64,000 nt of DNA, taken from positions 1 through 64,000 of the forward strand of contig JAJRTE010000165.1 of the NCBI GenBank assembly GCA_024278455.1. Direction: 5' to 3'. The notes beneath the pieces were generated by a model. It did no database searches. It was not told the DNA's origin and saw only the letters and a program-made list of their open reading frames with translations. This document shows positions 9,745 to 17,624 of this stretch, one piece after another. The position numbers and the translations under genes are program-made. Origin of the DNA: Myxococcota bacterium (GTDB lineage: Bacteria; Myxococcota_A; UBA796; JAJRTE01). How positions within the stretch are numbered: position 1 is the stretch's first letter; each line of letters starts with the position of its first letter.

Positions 9745-10019
9745 GCGAGGGCGGCGGGGGATGATGGGCGAAGGGCTGGCCGTTCTCCGTTGCCCTTCAG
9801 GGGGCCGAACGGGTCGCTGAAGAAAAAAAAGAGTGGCGCTATTCGGCTTTCAGCAGGTGAACGGCATATACAAAAGTAGGAAGATCCGTTGCTGGCGCCG
9901 TGCGGCGCGGAGGAGGACCGGCAGTGGACGGCAGGCCCGACGAGAGTCGCCGAACACGGCGTGGCCGCTGCCGGCCCATCCAGGGCCTTCGGAACAGCTT
10001 CAGGAGAGATGAGGTCGTT
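9745..10019. other. Gap inside the sigma/CHAT locus
   Basis: No gene seen. It holds an inverted repeat CTTCAG-N16-CTGAAG (9795-9822) followed at once by eight A residues, and further on a TATACA box (9867-9872) without a good -35. The A-run is on the wrong side for a plus-strand terminator. A separate promoter for the anti-sigma and protease genes could lie here. Confidence 0.35.
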
Positions 10020-10808
10020 GTGGACGAGCAACACGGAGCGCATGATAGCGGGGACGTGGACGATCTGCTCGAGGAACTGGCTCGAGCGCGAAGTCTGCAG
10101 CGGGAGGCGGATTCCGACTGTCCTTCCCGCGAATTGCTCGAGAGACTGCGCGCCCATTCTCTGTCTGCCCGCGACGAAGCGGTGGTGGTTCGGCACCTGG
10201 CCGATTGCGCCGTGTGCCGTGACCACCTGGCATGTCTCGACGTCGAGGTTCCGGGCCTGCCTCACATTGCACAGCGGCAGGTCTTCCGCCTTTTCAGACC
10301 GCGAACGCCCGGATGGGCGTGGCTCCCGGTCCCGGTGATGGCCGCCGTCGCTGCCTTGCTGTTGACCACGTTCAACCCTTTTTCGTTCGTGGAAGAGGAT
10401 CTCCCTGGCTATGTCTTGGGGTTCGAGGGGTACGCCAGGGAAACGCGAGGAGAGACGCTGCACGGATTCGAACTGCCGGTCTACGGTCCAGGCAGCGACC
10501 TCGTGCTCCTGGCGCGGCCGAAGCAAGGAGAGGCGTCGACATCTCCCACCGTCGTCGCCTACATCGAGGGACCAGCCGGCGTGTTCGAGCGCTTCCCGGT
10601 CGATCCCGTGGTGACCATCACCGACACCGGGCTCATCGAGTTGCGGGTTCGCGCGGGCGAACTCCTCGGGGACCACTACGGGCGGCACAAGATCCGGTTG
10701 CTCCTGCTCCCCCATGGCACCCGGCCACCCGAACGGTTGAACGGCAGCTTTTACGCGGAGTCGGCCCGGTTGCTCGAGGGAGAACTGGACTACCGAGCAG
10801 CCCGGTAG
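10020..10808 (+). CDS. Zinc-finger (zf-HC2) membrane anti-sigma factor
   Basis: About 262 residues from GTG 10020, which has GAGG five bases upstream; the longer track frame begins in sequence that does not look like a protein start. The N-terminal part carries the anti-sigma zinc-finger pattern: CPSRELL about 25 residues before RHLADCAVCRDHLACL, giving C-x(n)-H-x3-C-x2-C. One transmembrane helix follows (about residues 97-118, PVPVMAAVAALLLTTFNPF). The last 140 residues would be periplasmic and have no domain I recognise. It should hold the sigma factor encoded at the head of the locus at the membrane. Release would need proteolysis or a conformational change; two proteases, CHAT and S8, sit either side of it. 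Confidence 0.78.
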   Translation: MDEQHGAHDSGDVDDLLEELARARSLQREADSDCPSRELLERLRAHSLSARDEAVVVRHLADCAVCRDHLACLDVEVPGLPHIAQRQVFRLFRPRTPGWAWLPVPVMAAVAALLLTTFNPFSFVEEDLPGYVLGFEGYARETRGETLHGFELPVYGPGSDLVLLARPKQGEASTSPTVVAYIEGPAGVFERFPVDPVVTITDTGLIELRVRAGELLGDHYGRHKIRLLLLPHGTRPPERLNGSFYAESARLLEGELDYRAAR

Positions 10809-10830
10809 GCTTGCGAAAAGGAGGTGTTCC

Positions 10831-12783
10831 ATGAACGGGAAACAGGCAGTGGCCGAGTGCATGGTCTTCTGCTGTGTTCTGCTGGGCGCCGGTCCTCCAG
10901 CCCTCGCGGCGCCTCCGCTCTTTTCGGTGCCGGAAGGCTGTGACGATCGGGTCGTGGTCGCCTACTACGCCGACTGCGCGTGCCGTGTGGACGACGGGGA
11001 GCTGGAAGATGTCGAGGTGGAGGTTGGCAAGAGCGCATCGAGGAACGCCGTGGCGAAAAATGCCCCTCTCGAACCCCCTGCCGGGGACTTCGAGTCCTGC
11101 GCCGGCCTGGTGATGCCGGACGGCCTCGTGGCGGAACGGCTCCACAGTTGCGAAACCATCGCCCAGGTGCAGGCCTTGTTCCTCGGTGACAAGGGGGACG
11201 GTCTTGCCGAAATCCTCCAGGATGCCCTCGTAGTCACGCGCGCCGACGGCGGGAAGCTCACCACGGAGGATTTACGCAGCCTCGAGAAGGCCGGGCTCGA
11301 CGAGTTCGAGCCGGTATGTTCCATCACGTTCATGGGCGATACGTCCGCCTCGCTCACCGGCATGGACTGGTGGCAACTGGTCGAGACCGGCGCGTCGGAC
11401 GCCGTTCACCATGTGCAGGAGAAACTGTCGCACGAATCGGCTGACACGCCGCCCAGGATCGCGGTCATCGATTCAGGGGTCGATCCCATCGTGGGGCAAG
11501 GGCTGCTCCAGGAGGGATGGGCATTCCCCGCGTGCAGCAAGGAACAGTGCTGGCTGATCGACGAGCAGGGGCATGGCACCTCCGTGGCCTACCTGGCCCT
11601 CGAGCAGGCAGGTTCGCTGGCCGACATCGTGTCGATTCGGGTGTTAGACGACAAGGGGGTGGGCAGCCAGAAGGATCTGGCAATCGGTATCCTGAAAGCG
11701 GTGGAACTGGGCGCCGACATCCTCAACCTGAGCCTGGCGTGGCCGGCGGACGTGACCCGCGATGACGACGGGTTCCCGGGGTACGTGGCGTTCGCCTTCG
11801 CCGCTGCAACCTCCGCGGGCGTCAAGTCCTTCGTGGCCGCGGGCAACCGGTGTACTTTCGACCCCGAGGGGTCTTGCGGGCGATTCCAACCGGCAGTGGC
11901 GCCTGAGGTCTTGGGAGAATACCCGCTGGACATCGTTGCCGTGAGCGGTGTGACGCCTTGGGGGACGCCGAGTTCGCAGGCTGTCGGCGGCGACGAGGTG
12001 GATGTGTGGGCGCCCTCCGAGTTCATCTGCTCCAGGACGTCGCCCGGTCCCACGGTCGAGGAGAGCTGGCACCGGATGAGCGGCACCTCCTTCGCCGTGC
12101 CTCAAGTGAGTGGCAGCCTCGCCCTCCTCCAGGCCTGGCGCGCCACCACGGAACTGTCTTTTTCCGACGATGAATTGGTGAAAGCCCTCCTGAACAGTGG
12201 CGAAAAGAACGTAACACAGCCGAACCTGCTGGACTTGTGCGCGGCGTTCAAGGCGTTGGGTAACCCGATCCCCGAATGTGAGGCCTGGGCAGGCAGAGCC
12301 GCGCCCCAGGATGAGAGCTGCTTCGAAACAGAAGCGAACGAGGGTATGGAGATCAAAGACAACGGCTTGGCGGATGACTTCGTTCATCCGGATCTCTCGG
12401 GCCAGGGCTTCTGGTGCGAACAACAAGAGATCCACGCTCAGCCCGACAATCCACCGTGCACGTCATGCGACTATTGCCGGCGGGAGACCGGGGACGCGGA
12501 CCTCACCCTCGAGTTGAACCTGCGACAGGTCTGCGTCTCCTTCCCCCACCTCTACCTTCGGCTCACGTTCGAGGACCAGCAGTATGTCTACCTCGACCTG
12601 GGTCCAGGCGACTTCGACGGCCACCCGGTGCGCCACGTGTCGGTCACCTTCCCTGAAGGAAACTGGCCGGAGGTCGAGGAAGTATGGTTGATGGTGGGCA
12701 ACGAGAACCACTGGGCTGGCGCCCCCCTCCTCGACATCGGCGTGGTGAATGACAGCGAGCGTCAGGTCACGCGATGTGACTGA
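10831..12783 (+). CDS. Secreted subtilisin-like (S8) serine protease
   Basis: A 650-residue protease with a signal peptide (cleavage near PALAAPP). A proregion-like segment runs to about 205. The S8 catalytic triad is Asp214 (AVIDSGVD), His248 (QGHGTSVAY) and Ser420 (SGTSFAVPQ). The oxyanion Asn is probably the one in FVAAGNRC. A C-terminal extension of about 150 residues is rich in Cys and acidic residues (PPCTSCDYCRR) and looks like a beta-sandwich with no family I know. The ATG has a near-perfect AAAAGGAGGT site and lies 22 bases after the anti-sigma gene, so it probably belongs to that operon. Cleavage of the periplasmic anti-sigma part or of the CHAT protein is a reasonable but untested idea. 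Confidence 0.92.
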   Translation: MNGKQAVAECMVFCCVLLGAGPPALAAPPLFSVPEGCDDRVVVAYYADCACRVDDGELEDVEVEVGKSASRNAVAKNAPLEPPAGDFESCAGLVMPDGLVAERLHSCETIAQVQALFLGDKGDGLAEILQDALVVTRADGGKLTTEDLRSLEKAGLDEFEPVCSITFMGDTSASLTGMDWWQLVETGASDAVHHVQEKLSHESADTPPRIAVIDSGVDPIVGQGLLQEGWAFPACSKEQCWLIDEQGHGTSVAYLALEQAGSLADIVSIRVLDDKGVGSQKDLAIGILKAVELGADILNLSLAWPADVTRDDDGFPGYVAFAFAAATSAGVKSFVAAGNRCTFDPEGSCGRFQPAVAPEVLGEYPLDIVAVSGVTPWGTPSSQAVGGDEVDVWAPSEFICSRTSPGPTVEESWHRMSGTSFAVPQVSGSLALLQAWRATTELSFSDDELVKALLNSGEKNVTQPNLLDLCAAFKALGNPIPECEAWAGRAAPQDESCFETEANEGMEIKDNGLADDFVHPDLSGQGFWCEQQEIHAQPDNPPCTSCDYCRRETGDADLTLELNLRQVCVSFPHLYLRLTFEDQQYVYLDLGPGDFDGHPVRHVSVTFPEGNWPEVEEVWLMVGNENHWAGAPLLDIGVVNDSERQVTRCD

Positions 12784-12992
12784 CAGCCGTCGGTGCGACA
12801 CCTACCATCGTACCCCCTTCCAGGGCGCTCTCATCGGAAATCATCTCCCGGAAACTCCACATTCGAAACAAAAACCTCCGTCCATTCGGTTTTCGGCATG
12901 CCGCCCGACTATTCCTCAGTAGAAGGGCGAAATGAGTCGTTTCATGCCCTGCTGAAAAACCACCAACAGTCGTGAGAAAAGGAGGTTCTATC

Positions 12993-13586
12993 ATGTTGAG
13001 ACTGCGTGCGATTCCATTTGTCGCCTTGATGCTTGGCAGCAGCCTGGCTTTCGGGCAGGACAAGCAGACGGAGAAGGACGACCGCAGGTGCGGCGAGCCG
13101 ATCGTCGGAGAAGTGATCGCCGCGAAGACCCACTCATACGATACTATGTACGAGTACTACATCGACACGGCGCAGCCCATCGATCTCGACAGCGACTGCT
13201 ATCGCTGGTGGGATGACGATGTGGAGTCCGCCTTCTGGGCCCCTTATTTCTCCGGCTGCCGGCTCCTCTCCGCCACGCTGACCATGAAGTTCGGTGACGT
13301 GGACTTCTACGACCAGGACGCATTCCATGCCGAGCTGTACGTGGTGCAGTTCGGCCCCGGCTCCCTTGACGTCCTCAAGGGCTACAACAATTCGTGGGAA
13401 GGGATGTCCTGGGACGTGAAGGATCGGATCCCCACCAATGAGGACGTCATGGACATCGCATTCGCCGTGAACGTCGACGCTGCACACGACTACCCTCACT
13501 GGGCCGTCTACCTGGACACCGCCCTGCTGAACACCCATTGGGGTTGCTACTACGTCGTCGAGGAAATGGCGGACATGAAGAAATAG
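12993..13586 (+). CDS. Small secreted protein of unknown function
   Basis: A 197-residue protein with a clear signal peptide (cleavage near SLAFGQDK). It is acidic and aromatic-rich, with many Asp, Tyr and Trp and Cys near both ends; no family is recognised. ATG 12993 has GGAGG seven bases upstream. The leader GAAAAGGAGGT is identical to that of the S8 protease gene before it, which hints at shared ancestry or shared translation control of the two exported products. The 209-base gap before it may hold its own promoter. Confidence 0.72.
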   Translation: MLRLRAIPFVALMLGSSLAFGQDKQTEKDDRRCGEPIVGEVIAAKTHSYDTMYEYYIDTAQPIDLDSDCYRWWDDDVESAFWAPYFSGCRLLSATLTMKFGDVDFYDQDAFHAELYVVQFGPGSLDVLKGYNNSWEGMSWDVKDRIPTNEDVMDIAFAVNVDAAHDYPHWAVYLDTALLNTHWGCYYVVEEMADMKK

Positions 13587-13820
13587 CGCCCCCAGTGCGC
13601 AGATGGCCGCCTGCTCGCGTCGGGACCGGCTACCAACAGACCACTACCCACGCATCCAGATCCCAGGTCTTGACCAACGTCGAGAAGCCCACGACACGCT
13701 GAACGCCACACACCTGCTCCGCCTCCGCCTCCCCCTGCCTCGCGCTATCCACGGATACCACGTGAAACCGCCTCGCTCGATGCCACGAACGGCCCGGAGC
13801 GAACGCGGTACGGCATTCCG

Positions 13821-14024
13821 TCACATTCCCGGTTTCTTGTGCTCAAGGACCTTGGTCACAGGCAGCACAATCCCCAAAATGATCGCCAGGCGAAATGACG
13901 TTTCCCAATCGACCGCGCCTGCTTCATGAAAAACGAGGTTCCACAGGTACGTGACAACTGACGTGACGACAAGGACCAACAGAAATAGACCAATGAAATC
14001 GATGAGCAATCTCTTGATGTTCAT
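13821..14024 (-). CDS. Small two-helix membrane protein
   Basis: 67 residues from ATG 14024, with GGGAGAG just upstream; the longer frame in the track starts before this site. Two hydrophobic helices (IDFIGLFLLVLVVTSVVTYLW and FRLAIILGIVLPVTKVL) are joined by a short acidic loop, and the tail is basic. No family recognised. It stands alone between plus-strand genes. Confidence 0.6.
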   Translation of the reverse strand: MNIKRLLIDFIGLFLLVLVVTSVVTYLWNLVFHEAGAVDWETSFRLAIILGIVLPVTKVLEHKKPGM

Positions 14025-14348
14025 TCTTTTCTCTCCCGTGGCTCCTTTCACACGTCTGACTGGAGGGCTGGAGTGACATCTAGCCCGAACGCCGTACCCC
14101 GATGATTTCGCTCGGGACGAACTCCTAGTTCAGGGATATGCTATCTGTTAGTACCACGTGTCGTCAAGAAGAAAGCGCCTTCCGCGAGAGCGTTGCCCCA
14201 CTTCCGGCTCCGATCCTTCCGCAAGCAGGCTCGCCCACGACCGGCGGCGCGCGTCGTTCGCGGTGCCGGTTCGTGTTGACAGTCGGGACCGACTGCCAGA
14301 CCATGCTGATTGGGCGTTCTCACCAACCGCGACCACCTGGAGCCATCG
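14025..14348. promoter_or_regulatory. Intergenic region with candidate promoter and operator
   Basis: No gene seen. TTGACA (14276-14281) overlaps a perfect palindrome CAGTCGG-GA-CCGACTG (14280-14295). The -10 at the right distance is weak (GACCAT or ACCATG), so this is only a candidate control site for the carboxypeptidase gene that begins at 14349. Confidence 0.3.
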
Positions 14349-16247
14349 ATGCGACATGTCGAGCTTTCACTTCTCTTGGTGACAGCCTGGGCAATGGGGG
14401 TGCCTGCCGGTGCTCGGGCCGGCGGCGAAGTTGCTTGCCCGGATGTGGCTGGCGCCGAGCCCGCCCCGAACGAGTCGTTGCTGCCTCCGCAGCTTCCCTG
14501 GGAGGGCAACCGCCGCTCCCCGGCGGTGTCGCCGGACGATCTCTGGGCCACCCCGTTCGAGCGGTCGGGCTTTGTCGAATCCCCTTCGTATGACGAAACC
14601 GTGAGCTGGCTGCGTGCGCTGGCCGGCGCGGCGCCGGAACTCGAAGTGGTAACGCTGGGCAAGAGCGCCCGGGGCCGGGATATCGTCGCCGTGGTGGCGT
14701 CTCGCGACCGCGCCTTCACACCCGGTGCCATGGTCCGGAGCGGCAAGCCGTTGTTGTTTGCGCACGCTGGGATCCATGCCGGGGAGATTGCCGGGAAGGA
14801 CGCCGGGATGATGCTTCTGCGCGACCTGGCGTTTGGGAAAAAGCGCCGTCTGCTACGCCACGCCAGCTTTCTGTTCGTCCCGATACTCAACGTGGACGGG
14901 CACGAGCGGCGGTCGCGGTGCAACCGCATCAACCAGCGCGGCCCGGCTGTCATGGGCTGGCGAACCAACGGGCGCAATCTCAACCTCAACCGGGACTTCA
15001 GCAAGCTCGAGACGCCGGAAGTGCGTGCCGTGGTCCGTGCCTTGCGCGCATGGCGGCCCGACCTCTACCTGGACATCCACGTGACCGACGGAATCGACTA
15101 CCAGTATGACATCACGTTCGGCTTCACCGGTCCCCACGCATCGTCCCCCGCCATCTCCGGGTGGTTGACCGAAAACCTCGTACCCGCGTTCACCGCAGAC
15201 CTCGAGGCCGAGAATCACATCCCCGGCCCGCTCGTGTTCGCCGCGAACGGGAGGGACCATGCCGGGGGGACCCTCGAGTGGACGGCGCCGCCGCGGTTTT
15301 CTCACGGCTACGGCGACGCGGCCCACGTCCCCACCGTGCTCGTCGAGACCCACTCGCTCAAGCCGTTCCCGCAACGGGTGTTCGGAACCTACGTGCTGCT
15401 GGAGAGTGCGTTGAGGTTGCTGGGGAGATCGAGCGAGGGTCTGCGTGCGGCAGTCGCTCTTGACCGCGCGCGTCGGCCCGGTGAGGTCGTCCTGGCCTGG
15501 GAACCCTCCAAGGAGCCGCCGGAGCAGGTGTCTTTCAAGGCCGTCGCCTTCGAGAATGTCCCGTCCGAGACCTCCGGCGGCACGTGGACACGCTGGCTGG
15601 GCGAGCCGATCATGGCGACCGTTCCTCGTATCCGGTTCGACCGTCCTTCGATCAAGGTGACGACCCCGCTCGGATACTGGATCCCGCCCGATTGGCCCGA
15701 GGTCATCGACGCCCTGGCCGCGCACGGTGTCCGGATGGAACGGCTGGACGCGCCTCGAGACGTGCGGGTGCAGATGTACCGACTGACCGACCCAAGGTTT
15801 GCGTCATCGCCGACCGAAGGCCATCTGAGGGTGAACGCGACCGCCACGATCGAGAGGCGGCTCGAGCGGATGCCCGCGGGATCGGTCTGGGTTCCGACCG
15901 ACCAGCCGCTGTGCGAGCTGATTGTCATGCTTCTCGAGCCGGCGGCGCCGGACTCGTTTTTCCAGTGGGGCTATTTCCTGGAGATATTCGAGCGGACCGA
16001 GTATTTCGAAGCCTACGTGCTCGAGCCGCTGGCCGCCGGAATGATCGCGGAAGACCCCACTCTCGCAGATGCCTTCCGGCGTGCGGTGGCCGAAGACGAG
16101 GAACTGGCGAAGGATCCTCGAGCCCGGCTGGACTGGTTCTACCGCCGTTCTCCTTACGTGGACGAGCGTTGGATGCTCTATCCCGTGGCCCGCGTACCTC
16201 GCCGCGGCGTGCCGGAGTCATCCAATGCTGGACCGTCCGCCCGGTAG
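14349..16247 (+). CDS. Exported M14 family zinc carboxypeptidase
   Basis: 632 residues with a signal peptide (MRHVELSLLLVTAWAMG...ARA). The M14 zinc motif H-x2-E is in AGIHAGEIAGKDA. NGRNLNRDF-type sequence (TNGRNLNLNRDF) and the third zinc His (LDIHVTDG) follow in order, and ETHSLKPFPQR is a late conserved block. The substrate is probably a peptide C-terminus or cell-wall peptide. The C-terminal 200 residues are an extension beyond the catalytic fold. ATG 14349 follows GGAG by six bases and removes a spurious N-terminal stretch in the track. It reaches into the convergent pseudogene at its 3' end. Confidence 0.88.
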   Translation: MRHVELSLLLVTAWAMGVPAGARAGGEVACPDVAGAEPAPNESLLPPQLPWEGNRRSPAVSPDDLWATPFERSGFVESPSYDETVSWLRALAGAAPELEVVTLGKSARGRDIVAVVASRDRAFTPGAMVRSGKPLLFAHAGIHAGEIAGKDAGMMLLRDLAFGKKRRLLRHASFLFVPILNVDGHERRSRCNRINQRGPAVMGWRTNGRNLNLNRDFSKLETPEVRAVVRALRAWRPDLYLDIHVTDGIDYQYDITFGFTGPHASSPAISGWLTENLVPAFTADLEAENHIPGPLVFAANGRDHAGGTLEWTAPPRFSHGYGDAAHVPTVLVETHSLKPFPQRVFGTYVLLESALRLLGRSSEGLRAAVALDRARRPGEVVLAWEPSKEPPEQVSFKAVAFENVPSETSGGTWTRWLGEPIMATVPRIRFDRPSIKVTTPLGYWIPPDWPEVIDALAAHGVRMERLDAPRDVRVQMYRLTDPRFASSPTEGHLRVNATATIERRLERMPAGSVWVPTDQPLCELIVMLLEPAAPDSFFQWGYFLEIFERTEYFEAYVLEPLAAGMIAEDPTLADAFRRAVAEDEELAKDPRARLDWFYRRSPYVDERWMLYPVARVPRRGVPESSNAGPSAR

Positions 16248-16434
16248 ATGTCCGGCTCGATGTAGACGCTTCGAGCGATGGGACAGGCCTTCCGGAGCGA
16301 CTGTTCGATGTCGTCGATGGTCCGGGTCACGCCGGCGAAGCAGCTTCGCCGACGAGCAGGCTCTTCGTCTCCGCGGCGAGCACCACGGCGATGGTGCCGA
16401 GCGGCGGGTCGATGGCGATGCTCCCGGCCTCCAT
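16178..16434 (-). pseudogene. Remnant of a cation diffusion facilitator (CDF) transporter gene
   Basis: An intact AGGAGG site five bases before ATG 16434 starts a 35-codon frame that ends with VVLAAETKSLLVGEAASPA and a stop. This matches the CDF block usually read as LALETKSLLIGESA. One frame over and directly abutting, the sequence continues as VTRTIDDIEQSLRKACPIAR and SVYIEPDIYR, the C-terminal cytoplasmic domain of the same family. The transmembrane part before and the linker between are missing, so the gene has lost sequence internally and is out of frame. The remnant overlaps the 3' end of the carboxypeptidase gene. It could be a relic of metal resistance; the live efflux operon lies 7 kb away. 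Confidence 0.72.
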
Positions 16435-16505
16435 GCGTTCCTCCTGACAAGCGTGGAGCGTTACGGGTCGTCACCCGGGAGGCCCGCCCCTCGCCGGAAC
16501 GGCTC

Positions 16506-17264
16506 TCAGAATGGCAAGCTGTCGCCGTTGTTGTAGTACTTGCCGCCGCGTCGACCGAACCCGATCCCCACACCCGCGGTGAACATCAGCCCACCCAGCC
16601 CGTAGTCCCTGGGATCGACCCACTCGGCGGTCTCGTCCGTGAACATGGGGTAGCCCACCGTGATTTCGGGGAAGAGTTCGAAACCCATCGGGATCGGAAT
16701 CCGGATACCGGCGGACAGCGCGCCGGCGACCGCGAACAGCTTTTCCGTTTCCCCCTGCACGGTGCCGTCATCCAGCGTTTCAAACTGCCGTATCGCCAGT
16801 CGGCGGATCAACATCTTGGGGGCGACGACGAATTCTGGTCCGCCGTAGCGCGGCTGGTAGCCGAAGATCAAAGGACAGGTCCCCTCGAGGGTGGTAACGT
16901 TGTGTATCCCGTCGGGCATCTTGTAGAACATGACCCCGTACGACGGAGCCACGGCCACGTTGAACTGGGGAGAAGCGACGAGCCGTTGCTTGACGTCGCC
17001 CACAAGACCGCTCGAGCCGCCCCGCAGCCCGATGTCAACCAACTCATGCACGCCGTAGCGGACCTCCGCCTCGGTCCCGAACGCGACCGCGGATTTGTCA
17101 TCCATCACCTGGGTGAACACCTCCGGGCGAACCTGGACCTGGGTGAATCCCGGCTTGACCGTGGTCGCGGACTGGAACGTCCCGATCGGTGCACAACTCG
17201 ATCCCAATGAGGGCACGACGGTGAGCAACATAAGATACAGTGTGCGCGCTTGTCGAGAATTCAC
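16506..17264 (-). CDS. Outer-membrane-like lipoprotein of unknown function
   Basis: 252 residues from a GTG with GGAGG six bases upstream. The signal peptide ends in the lipobox LGSSC. The rest alternates hydrophobic and polar residues with many Gly and aromatics (VRYGVHELVDIGLRGGSSG, GGLMFTAGVGIGFGRRGG), as in small outer-membrane beta-barrels. No named family recognised. Divergent from the histidine kinase gene. Confidence 0.7.
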   Translation of the reverse strand: MNSRQARTLYLMLLTVVPSLGSSCAPIGTFQSATTVKPGFTQVQVRPEVFTQVMDDKSAVAFGTEAEVRYGVHELVDIGLRGGSSGLVGDVKQRLVASPQFNVAVAPSYGVMFYKMPDGIHNVTTLEGTCPLIFGYQPRYGGPEFVVAPKMLIRRLAIRQFETLDDGTVQGETEKLFAVAGALSAGIRIPIPMGFELFPEITVGYPMFTDETAEWVDPRDYGLGGLMFTAGVGIGFGRRGGKYYNNGDSLPF

Positions 17265-17624
17265 GAGTCACCTCCACACCACGATGTCTAATCAATGCAC
17301 CGGAGCCAACGGACCGGTGCAGGAGTTCACGGAAAACGTCGCCACCGGCGGTCTCGCTTTCGTGCTCTCCGAGCGGATCGTCATGCACCCGTTACGCCGA
17401 GCGCGCGGACGTGCTGCGTGCTTGCGGTCCGGACCGATTCCGTGCCCAGGAGCGGTCAACGACCTGATTGAGCGATAGCACAATGGGGATTGGGAATCAA
17501 GACGGCAATTCTCGTTGTGACGGGAACCCGCGCGACGGGCGTCGTGGCCGGTTGATTCCCGCGTTCGTTGTTGGTATGGTGACGATATCGTCGCTGTACT
17601 CGGCGTCAGGGGGAAGCACGATCG
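17265..17624. other. Divergent intergenic region
   Basis: Lies between the lipoprotein gene (minus) and the sensor kinase gene (plus). All frames here are shadows. No clean promoter, operator or hairpin was found by eye. Confidence 0.3.

Noticed and set aside
9795-9830. Intrinsic terminator after the CHAT gene
   Set aside because: The hairpin is followed by A residues on the plus strand; on the minus strand the T-run comes before the stem, so neither direction fits.
6053-12783. Type III-E CRISPR (Craspase) locus
   Set aside because: There is no Cas7-11, no crRNA array and no Csx30-like protein; only the TPR-CHAT and sigma theme is shared.
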